A DNA stretch of 9,302 nucleotides from JBDSRX01 sp047445235 (lineage in GTDB: Bacteria; Patescibacteriota; Dojkabacteria; J137), in contig JBLGEO010000059.1 in NCBI GenBank assembly GCA_047445235.1, positions 1-9,302 of the forward strand, in the 5' to 3' direction. The position numbers and the translations under genes were made by a program. The notes under the pieces are model-generated. The model saw only the letters and a list, made by a program, of their open reading frames with translations, was not told where the DNA came from and did no database searches. How positions within the stretch are numbered: the first letter of the stretch is position 1; each line of letters begins with the position of its first letter. Of this stretch, positions 1-5,121 are shown one piece after another.

Positions 1-1
1 C

Positions 2-781
2 CCTGATGTAATGTGTAATAAAGAAATTAAGTTCAAGTTATTTCTAGAGAAGGCAATAGATGAAGGAGCTGATTTTATTGCAACAGGACACTATGCTAGA
101 AAAGTTGAAATTGATGGAATTAATAGAATGTTGAAAGGAAAAGATTCTAATAAAGATCAAACATACTTTCTTTATAACTTAACCCAATCTCAATTAGATA
201 AAGTACTATTTCCAGTTGGAGATATCGAGAAACCAGAAGTTAGAAAGATTGCAGAAAAAGCAGGTTTACCAAATGCTAAAAAACCAGATAGTCAAGGGAT
301 CTGTTTTATTGGAGAAATTAACGTTCTAAAGTTTTTAATGAGTAAGATTCCAGTTAAAGAAGGTGACATTGTAGATATAGATTCTGGGAAAGTAGTTGGA
401 AAACATAAAGGGATTTACTTCCATACAATTGGACAAAGAAATGGATTAAATATTGGAGGAACTCCCGTTCCATATTTTGTTTGTAAAAAAGATATTGAAA
501 AGAATATTGTTTATGTTTGCTTGGGTTCAGACAATCCAGCACTTTATCGAACATCAATAACTTTTGAAAATTTTCATTTAATTAATCGAAAATCTTTTAA
601 TTATGATATCCCGTTACAAGCTTCTGTTCGTTATAGACAAAAACCTATTCCGGGACACGTTTGGGTGGAAGAAGGTATAATGACTTTTCAATTTGATGCA
701 CCAGTTAGAGCTGTTGCAAGTGGGCAAAGTTTAGTAATGTATTCTGGAGACGAATGTATTGGAGGCGGAATAATTTTGTGA
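2..781 (+). CDS. mnmA: tRNA-specific 2-thiouridylase MnmA, 5'-truncated by window edge
   Basis: MnmA uses ATP to activate C2 of the wobble uridine U34 in tRNA(Lys/Glu/Gln) and transfers sulfur to give 2-thiouridine; it acts in the cytoplasm. The reading frame is open from base 2, and the codons before the first ATG (11) read PDV, continuing into MCNKEIKF. This matches the family's NPDxxCNxxIKF block, so 11 is not the true start and about 100 N-terminal residues, including the ATP-binding PP-loop, lie outside the window. Visible family motifs are that block with its catalytic cysteine (codon 14-16), GADFIATGHYAR, DQTYFLYNL, and SQGICFIGE with the second catalytic cysteine (codon 302-304). The C-terminal beta-barrel shows RYRQKPIPG and FDAPVRAVASGQSLV. 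Both active-site cysteines are present, so the enzyme should be functional. The gene ends in TGA, inside the start of a short repeat, 47 bases before dus. Confidence 0.96.
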   Translation, partial: PDVMCNKEIKFKLFLEKAIDEGADFIATGHYARKVEIDGINRMLKGKDSNKDQTYFLYNLTQSQLDKVLFPVGDIEKPEVRKIAEKAGLPNAKKPDSQGICFIGEINVLKFLMSKIPVKEGDIVDIDSGKVVGKHKGIYFHTIGQRNGLNIGGTPVPYFVCKKDIEKNIVYVCLGSDNPALYRTSITFENFHLINRKSFNYDIPLQASVRYRQKPIPGHVWVEEGIMTFQFDAPVRAVASGQSLVMYSGDECIGGGIIL

Positions 782-783
782 CA

Positions 784-816
784 TCATTGCGAGGAACGCA
801 GTGACGTGGCAATCTC
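784..816. repeat. Short palindromic intergenic repeat (CATTGCGAGG...GGCAATCTC type)
   Basis: The 47-base gap between mnmA and dus is almost filled by an imperfect palindrome. Its outer arms are ATTGC (786-790) and GCAAT (809-813), with GAGGAACGCAGTGACGTG between them. From memory this matches a short repeat scattered through intergenic DNA of many unrelated bacteria, usually written like CATTGCGAGGAGCGAAGCGACGTGGCAATCTC; no search was possible. Single copy in this window. In RNA it would form a hairpin between the two cistrons, but no T tract follows, so it is not an obvious terminator. Confidence 0.7.
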
Positions 817-828
817 ATAATTAATAAT

Positions 829-1851
829 ATGTTCAAAATAACAGATCTAAAAAAACCGGTACTTGCACTTTCTCCTATGGATGGAGTTACTGATGCTCCA
901 TTTAGATTTATGGCTGCAAAATATAGCCAACCAGACATGACTTTTACAGAGTTTACCCATGTTATGGGCATGTGCATGGCAGGAGACAATGTTCTTCATC
1001 ACTTTATTTACGATGAAAGTGAAAGACCTGTGTTTGGTCAGATTTTTGGAAAAGAACCAGAATATTTTTATCATGCTGCAAAAATAATTTGTGAATTAGG
1101 TTTTGATGGTGTTGATATTAATATGGGTTGTCCTGCAAAGACAGTTGCAGCTAGTGGCTCTGGTGCTGGATTAATTAGGACACCTGATCTTGCAAGAGAA
1201 ATTATTGCTGCAGTTCGGGAAGGAGTTAAACATTGGGTTGAAAATGGAGAACTTACTGGATTAAAAGAAAGATCTTACAATGTCGTAAAAGCAAAATCTA
1301 ATTATGGAGAAACAAGAGAGTTAAAATCTGTTTCAGTAAAAACAAGAATTGGTTACGATCATCCAATTACTGCAGAATGGATTGCAAACCTAGACAAAGC
1401 AAACCCAGATTGGATTTCAATTCATGGTAGAACATTAAAACAAATGTACACAGGACATGCAGATTGGGACGAAATAAAAAAAGGAGTTGAAGCAACATCT
1501 AGGCCAGTTCTTGCAAATGGTGATATTAAAACCAAAGAAGACTTTGATAAAGTTTTGGAATTAACTGGTGCTTATGGAGCTTTAATTGGACAAGCAGCCT
1601 ATGGAAATCCTTGGATATTTAACGAGATTAGACATGGAAAGATAGAACATACAAAAGAAGAAAGAATAAATACTTTAATAGAACATACAGAAAAGTTTAT
1701 TGAAATTTTTCCAGATCCAAAAATCTTTGTGATGCTAAGAAAACACTTTGGATGGTATTTAAAAGATTTTGATGGCGCGAGCGATTTAAGATCTAAATTG
1801 ATGCAAACCAGAACTATAGAAGAAGTAAGGGCGGTATTTAATGCTTCATAA
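829..1851 (+). CDS. dus: tRNA-dihydrouridine synthase (Dus family, DusB-like)
   Basis: FMN-dependent enzyme that reduces specific uridines in tRNA to dihydrouridine using NADPH, in the cytoplasm. The 340 residues show the TIM-barrel motifs in order: LSPMDGVTDAPFRF (about 14-27) for FMN binding; DINMGCPAKTV with the presumed catalytic Cys101; SVKTRIGYD (about 168-176); ISIHGRTLKQMYTGHADW; VLANGDI; and ALIGQAAYGNPWIF. The C-terminal helical domain contains RKHFGWYLKDFDGASDLRSKL, typical of bacterial Dus. Compared with DusB proteins, the stretch between the helix after the cysteine motif and the SVKTRIGYD strand is longer by about 30 residues (roughly 130-166), giving an insertion with a predicted polar loop. 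ATG 829 is chosen because the homology begins right after it. No Shine-Dalgarno sequence is seen. It follows mnmA on the same strand, and both modify tRNA, so co-transcription is likely. Which uridine is modified cannot be read from sequence. Confidence 0.95.
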   Translation: MFKITDLKKPVLALSPMDGVTDAPFRFMAAKYSQPDMTFTEFTHVMGMCMAGDNVLHHFIYDESERPVFGQIFGKEPEYFYHAAKIICELGFDGVDINMGCPAKTVAASGSGAGLIRTPDLAREIIAAVREGVKHWVENGELTGLKERSYNVVKAKSNYGETRELKSVSVKTRIGYDHPITAEWIANLDKANPDWISIHGRTLKQMYTGHADWDEIKKGVEATSRPVLANGDIKTKEDFDKVLELTGAYGALIGQAAYGNPWIFNEIRHGKIEHTKEERINTLIEHTEKFIEIFPDPKIFVMLRKHFGWYLKDFDGASDLRSKLMQTRTIEEVRAVFNAS

Positions 1852-1900
1852 ACTTATGACCTGTTTTACTCTTTAGTTATAAAGTCAATAGAATTGTATA

Positions 1901-1975
1901 AGTAAATGACGAATTACGAGTGACGAATGAATCATTCAAATTCGTAATTCGTCACTCTTTAATTCGTAATTTACT
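1901..1975. repeat. Nested palindromic repeat at a convergent gene end, possible bidirectional terminator
   Basis: Three copies of the word AATTCGTAAT or its complement make several overlapping inverted repeats. These are 1907-1919 with 1942-1954 (13 bp perfect), 1918-1928 with 1947-1957 (11 bp perfect), 1901-1916 with 1960-1975 (15 of 16), and a central GAATGA/TCATTC (1925-1930/1932-1937). The element lies between the 3' ends of dus and the minus-strand SIMPL gene and contains the SIMPL stop codon. A hairpin would form in either transcript, and its position suits a shared terminator, although no strong T tract follows. It resembles the GACGAATTACGA-type elements I recall from intergenic regions of CPR contigs; this is unverified. 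Confidence 0.75.
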
Positions 1976-2750
1976 CAATTCCCCAAATAACATTTACATT
2001 CAAAGTTATTTCCAATTGACCGCTAGACAATGCACTTCCTACGCTTGAAGCTGCAGAATCCTGAGCGAAAGCTACATTAGTAATTGGGCTTGGTGTTTTG
2101 ACATCTGTTGAGTTATCCGAAACTGAAACTGGTTTAACTAATTTAACCCCGCTTAAACCAGAAAGTTCGTCAGCTTTTTGTTTTGCTTTATCGAATGCTA
2201 ATTTTCTTGCTTGAGTAAATAAAGATGTTTTATCTTCAATATCAAAAGATATTCCACCTATTTGAATCTTATCGATTGCAGAAACTCCGTCGATTATTGT
2301 TGTTGCTTTAGAAGCGTTATTGTCCACACCCTTAATTTTTATTTCTACACTTACTGTCGCTCTTTGGCCTTTAAATACAGGGTTTCCACTATTGTAATCA
2401 TATTCTGGGTTTACATTTAAATTGCTAGTTTGAATATCATCATTAGAAACACCATTATTTTGTGCAACAAGTACTGCTTGCTGAATCTTACTACTAGCAT
2501 TAGCTAAAGCTTCTTTGCTTGTGTTTGCTAGTTCTGATGAAGAAACAGTTAATAAAACCATGTTTGGTTTGGCAAAAACTTTACCATCTCCTGATACGGA
2601 AATAGTGTTTGTCAATTGACCATTTTGATCTACTGCTGTACCTATATTCTTTATATAGAAATTTCCATTCGAAATTAATAAAGTACAAATAAGTAAGGTT
2701 ACACAAACTACTGCTAGTGCAATGTATTTACTATCTATATTCTTAAGCAT
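1971..2750 (-). CDS. SIMPL (DUF541) domain protein, membrane-anchored
   Basis: The 259-residue protein has an N-terminal hydrophobic segment (about 9-27) that should act as an uncleaved signal anchor, followed by an extracytoplasmic SIMPL/DUF541 domain (Pfam PF04402). Family hallmarks are ISVSGDGKVFAKPN at about 50-63, the DIQTSNLNVNPEYDY segment, the VSVEIKIKGVD strand, and the ARKLAFDKAKQKADELS helix. SIMPL proteins form beta-alpha oligomers; some were linked to oxidative stress (E. coli YggE) or to IRAK signalling (mouse SIMPL), and archaeal and bacterial members are mostly uncharacterised. The biochemical role here is unknown. The start lies 17 bases after the end of the upstream minus-strand gene, so the two are probably one operon. 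The stop codon sits inside a palindromic repeat. There is no Shine-Dalgarno sequence. Confidence 0.9.
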   Translation of the reverse strand: MLKNIDSKYIALAVVCVTLLICTLLISNGNFYIKNIGTAVDQNGQLTNTISVSGDGKVFAKPNMVLLTVSSSELANTSKEALANASSKIQQAVLVAQNNGVSNDDIQTSNLNVNPEYDYNSGNPVFKGQRATVSVEIKIKGVDNNASKATTIIDGVSAIDKIQIGGISFDIEDKTSLFTQARKLAFDKAKQKADELSGLSGVKLVKPVSVSDNSTDVKTPSPITNVAFAQDSAASSVGSALSSGQLEITLNVNVIWGIE

Positions 2751-2767
2751 TCTTAAAAAAGTAATAA

Positions 2768-3439
2768 TTAATTTAATGATGAAGCTACAATCGCATCAAT
2801 CTCATCTAGTAAAGCTGTATCTTTTACATCAACAGATGCAAACCCAGCAGATCCAGATGCTGTTCCAAATCCAGGGAAAAAGCTTCCAGTTCCACAAACG
2901 TCAGTTCCAGTTGGTACGTCTAATGCGTCTACACAACTAATCTTAGTTTTATATGACCAAGAACTGCTTCCTTTATCTGCAACTCTAATTAACTTATCGT
3001 TAACCACTTTAATATCGAATGTTGCTGCTGGGTATCCAACTCCAATATCTCCAATTGCTGCAAACTTTCTATTAAATGTAATTACTGTTGTCCCTTTTGT
3101 AAGTTTTAGTTCTACATTATTTAATCTTACAATTCCTGTAGCAGAATCAACAGATTCGTCTGTTTTTGAAGTTGGTGTCCAACTTGCTGGATAAATTACT
3201 TCTGCACCTAAGCCTGTGTCTTTAAATGTTAATTTTGCATTTGGATCTTTTGCTGCAGCTTGAAGTTCTATAATTTTATCTTGTGCTGTTTTTAAATCTG
3301 CTTTTATTTTTGTTATTTCATTTTGAGAATTATTAAAATCGTTTGTTCTAACTACAAATAGAACTCCTAGCGCTGTTGTACTTATTACCAATATAATAAT
3401 TAACAGAGTTAAGAAAAGTTTACCTAAGAACCTTCCCAT
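2768..3439 (-). CDS. Membrane-anchored coiled-coil protein of unknown function
   Basis: The 223-residue protein is not recognised by family. It begins with a basic N-terminus (MGRFLGK) and one strong membrane segment (about 8-30), then a short heptad-like helix (about 36-63, rich in K, E, I, L) that may be a coiled coil. An extracytoplasmic domain of about 150 residues follows. The phrase AEVIYPASWTPT (about 79-90) resembles the YPxxW motif at the start of PsbP/DUF1795-like beta folds, which is only a weak hint. Two cysteines (169 and 182) could form a disulfide outside the cell. It is the first gene of a likely two-gene operon with the SIMPL protein, 17 bases downstream. A promoter candidate is visible 31-60 bases upstream, and no ribosome binding site is seen. 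Confidence 0.8.
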   Translation of the reverse strand: MGRFLGKLFLTLLIIILVISTTALGVLFVVRTNDFNNSQNEITKIKADLKTAQDKIIELQAAAKDPNAKLTFKDTGLGAEVIYPASWTPTSKTDESVDSATGIVRLNNVELKLTKGTTVITFNRKFAAIGDIGVGYPAATFDIKVVNDKLIRVADKGSSSWSYKTKISCVDALDVPTGTDVCGTGSFFPGFGTASGSAGFASVDVKDTALLDEIDAIVASSLN

Positions 3440-3470
3440 AGAAAGATAATAAAAATTAAATTCTACAAAA

Positions 3471-3499
3471 AGTGTAGCGTATATAGATAAGGCTGTCCA
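3471..3499 (-). promoter_or_regulatory. Sigma-70-like promoter for the minus-strand operon
   Basis: Read on the minus strand, TGGACA (3499-3494; 5 of 6 to the -35 consensus) is followed after exactly 17 bases by TACACT (3476-3471; 4 of 6 to the -10 consensus). Transcription would start near 3464, leaving a leader of about 25 bases before the ATG at 3439. A second AT-rich candidate, TATTAT at 3451-3446, would give an almost leaderless message. Prediction from pattern only. Confidence 0.5.
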
Positions 3500-3542
3500 T
3501 AGTAGTATTTTTCTATAGGACTCTAGGCAGTCAAAAGTACGG

Positions 3543-3551
3543 TGCTATAAT
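3543..3551 (+). promoter_or_regulatory. Extended -10 promoter of the structured RNA
   Basis: TGCTATAAT is a perfect -10 hexamer (TATAAT, 3546-3551) with the TG of an extended -10 element one base upstream. No good -35 is seen at the right spacing (3523-3528 reads CTAGGC), which is common for extended -10 promoters. The predicted start is about A3557/A3558, immediately before a run of stable RNA hairpins. It is divergent from the minus-strand promoter at 3471-3499. Confidence 0.65.
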
Positions 3552-3556
3552 TCCAA

Positions 3557-3784
3557 AAGTTTAGAGATTCTCGTAAGAGATCAAAAAACGGTAAATACAG
3601 AGAAGAAGTGCATGTTTTTGGATTCCTAAGATTGCTCAATCCTTTTGAGGAGCCTTTAGGATCCAACTACAGGCAGTTGGATCTACCCGACTCCCCCAAC
3701 GAGGGCCGCTGGTACGAATAGTATCAACGGTTGGCTTAGCCACAGCAGGGAAGTTTACAACCTCTTCTTCTCTGCTGCCTTTTA
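3557..3784 (+). ncRNA. Highly structured RNA of unknown class: leader/riboswitch-like element or free ncRNA
   Basis: This stretch holds no gene but many helices. Hairpin A at 3565-3581 has a GUAA tetraloop (CTC/GAG core plus outer GAT/ATC). A long-range closing stem pairs 3598-3608 (CAGAGAAGAAG) with 3764-3774 perfectly. Inside it are CCTAA/TTAGG (3625-3629/3656-3660), a 9-bp hairpin GATCCAACT/AGTTGGATC (3660-3668/3675-3683, loop ACAGGC), and a hairpin with loop GAATA built from 3707-3715/3721-3729, extended by CCAAC/GTTGG (3696-3700/3730-3734). It is locally more GC-rich than the flanks. A terminator-like hairpin (3743-3777) competes with the closing stem. I looked for hallmarks of tmRNA, RNase P, SRP RNA, T-box and common riboswitches and found none. 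6S RNA, which also has a closing stem around a long helix, cannot be excluded. Function is unknown; the boundaries are approximate. Confidence 0.65.
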
Positions 3785-3787
3785 ATT
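3743..3787 (+). terminator. Terminator-like hairpin, alternative to the long-range stem
   Basis: CAGCAGGGAAG (3743-3753) pairs with CTTCTCTGCTG (3767-3777) over 11 bp with one G-U, around a 13-base loop. CCTTTTAATTT follows, giving a short U tract. Bases 3767-3774 are also the 3' arm of the long-range stem with 3598-3608, so both cannot form at once. This is the layout of a terminator/antiterminator switch, about 50 bases before the next start codon. It could equally be the plain 3' end of an ncRNA. Confidence 0.55.
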
Positions 3788-3832
3788 TCAAAAATTGATA
3801 GAATTAGATTGAAATCTTTTAACTAAAGAAAT

Positions 3833-4288
3833 ATGAAATCTAAACTCACAATTTTTATAATTGTAACTGGTCTAATTCTTTTCTCGTTGCTTAAAGTTAA
3901 TGCAGAAGTTAAAGCTCCTCCTGAACCTAATTTCCCACTTGAGACTTCACCTTCTAGCGGAAGTGGTAGTAGTCCTGAGATTATTGCCCCTTATCCAATA
4001 CCAGCACCAGATGAACCAGTTCAAAAAGATCCTAATAATTCAGCACCAGTTTCTTTCTTTATTGAACCAGCGACGCCATCTAGAACTCCTATAAATAAAA
4101 CTCCACTGCCTGAGCCAGTAAATCTAAATAATTATGATATTTTTGGAAATAATTCTGGTCCGGATTATAGACTTCTATTAGTATTATGTTGCCTTTGTTT
4201 ATGTTGTCCAGGATTAGTTGTATTGTTAGCCTTAGGCTTTGTTTTATATAAACAGAAAGGGAGTGTTTGGTCTACACTTAATTCATAA
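3833..4288 (+). CDS. Small proline-rich exported type I membrane protein with CCLCLCC motif
   Basis: The 151-residue protein belongs to no family I recognise. A signal peptide (1-24) ends with VNA before EV, a good signal peptidase I site. It is followed by a low-complexity region rich in Pro, Ser and Asn (about 25-110) that is probably extended outside the cell. A C-terminal membrane helix (about 114-139) begins with LVLCCLCLCCPG, five cysteines at 119, 120, 122, 124 and 125, and the protein ends in a short basic tail (KQKGS...). The order signal, stalk, membrane anchor, cytosolic tail suggests a surface stalk or anchor. The clustered cysteines at the membrane edge could be acylated, bind metal or form disulfides, which is not decidable here. 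The start is supported by the signal peptide beginning MKSK; AAAG 8 bases upstream is at best a weak ribosome site. It lies directly downstream of the structured RNA, which may control it. Confidence 0.82.
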   Translation: MKSKLTIFIIVTGLILFSLLKVNAEVKAPPEPNFPLETSPSSGSGSSPEIIAPYPIPAPDEPVQKDPNNSAPVSFFIEPATPSRTPINKTPLPEPVNLNNYDIFGNNSGPDYRLLLVLCCLCLCCPGLVVLLALGFVLYKQKGSVWSTLNS

Positions 4289-4315
4289 TTTTAGGCGACA
4301 ATTTCCTTCACATTA

Positions 4316-4340
4316 TCTTTACATGGGTAAAGAATTTTGT
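4316..4340 (+). terminator. Weak AT-rich hairpin after the proline-rich protein gene
   Basis: TCTTTAC (4316-4322) and GTAAAGA (4327-4333) form a perfect 7-bp stem with loop ATGG, followed by ATTTTGT. It is AT-rich and so a weak terminator candidate. It overlaps TTTACA (4318-4323), which could instead be a -35 element for the next gene, with TACTAT at 4343-4348 (spacing 19, long). Further on, 4355-4376 can form a small imperfect hairpin (CATA/TATG core), overlapped by GCC-TGCG-GGC (4371-4380) with a UNCG-type loop. The rest of 4289-4403 shows nothing I can name. Confidence 0.35.
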
Positions 4341-4403
4341 AATACTATTATATCGTAGACATATTTCTATGCCTGCGGGCTATTAAAAGTTATCAATAAA
4401 ATA

Positions 4404-5105
4404 ATGACTCAACAAAGAAAAGTAACCTTAGCTATTCTATTTGTAATGACAGTTTTACTAGCAGGTGTAAGTATTTTTATAACTTTAAGAATTCAACAGA
4501 ATAATGCCGCAAATGATGCAGCTGCTAGCGGATTTGGAGCAACAGCAACAAATAATAAATTCAGTTCAGTTTTTGAGGAATTCGCTGGATATCCTTGTGA
4601 AGCATTCTTGTCTCAGGAAAAATTAGACCAAACTCCAAATAATACGATAATAAAAAAGATTACATCAAGTGTTAATAACTTGGCTGAAATTGGGGCACTA
4701 CCGTATATACCTTTTAACTGCACGTATAAAATTAGTGATACACAATCAATTGACATTCTTCTTCATTCTTATGATACTAACTCTTTTATTGACAACTCTG
4801 CTGAGGAATTATATGCAAGAATTAATACAAATCTTAATACTATATCCGATACTGAATATTTTGGGACAGGATTTTCATACGTGACTATGTTCTATGGACC
4901 AGGTGCTTCCCCCGTTTCAGCTGTAGCAGATGCAAGTGTGTGCAGATCTAATCTATTCCACGGCCAAAACGACTTTGAATATTTAGAAATTGTTTACCAT
5001 GGCTTTTCAGACTGCACTACTATTGCAAAAGATAATCTAAGAATTACGGGGATGGTATCCGGCACTATTATTACTGCAATGTATACTGTTAATAAGAAAT
5101 TTTAG
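4404..5105 (+). CDS. Exported membrane-anchored protein with four cysteines, unknown function
   Basis: The 233-residue protein is not recognised. Its N-terminus has a basic start (MTQQRK) and a membrane helix (about 8-28) without a clear cleavage site, so it is likely anchored with the rest outside. A short Ala/Asn-rich linker (31-52) leads into a globular domain of about 180 residues with four cysteines at 65, 106, 180 and 204, an even number fitting two disulfides. The domain mixes predicted strands (SIDILLHSY, YLEIVYHGF, IITAMYTV) and a helix (SAEELYARINTNL). The gene ends 16 bases before the large cysteine-rich protein gene, which suggests co-transcription and perhaps a shared surface structure. 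There is no Shine-Dalgarno sequence before ATG. The domain shape resembles other small CPR envelope proteins only in general features. Confidence 0.8.
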   Translation: MTQQRKVTLAILFVMTVLLAGVSIFITLRIQQNNAANDAAASGFGATATNNKFSSVFEEFAGYPCEAFLSQEKLDQTPNNTIIKKITSSVNNLAEIGALPYIPFNCTYKISDTQSIDILLHSYDTNSFIDNSAEELYARINTNLNTISDTEYFGTGFSYVTMFYGPGASPVSAVADASVCRSNLFHGQNDFEYLEIVYHGFSDCTTIAKDNLRITGMVSGTIITAMYTVNKKF

Positions 5106-5121
5106 TATTTAATTTTAAATC

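Noticed and set aside
770..785. Use of TGA as glycine (genetic code 25)
   Set aside because: mnmA ends naturally at TGA after its conserved C-terminal GGGIIL, and no in-frame TGA is needed in any gene.
705..1074. Minus-strand open frames over the mnmA end and dus start
   Set aside because: They are antisense to well-conserved mnmA and dus motifs and have no family resemblance.
1901..1975. CRISPR-like repeat
   Set aside because: The repeated words are inverted and overlapping within 75 bases, with no regular spacers and no cas gene nearby.
3660..3741. tRNA gene in the structured intergenic region
   Set aside because: The hairpins do not form a cloverleaf with a GTTCRA T-loop and a 7-bp acceptor stem on either strand.
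3557..3784. tmRNA, RNase P RNA, SRP RNA or T-box leader
   Set aside because: No tag-peptide frame or tRNA-like ends, no conserved RNase P core, no GGUCAGG...GGAA SRP hairpin on either strand, and no T-box consensus could be found. 6S RNA remains possible but unproven.
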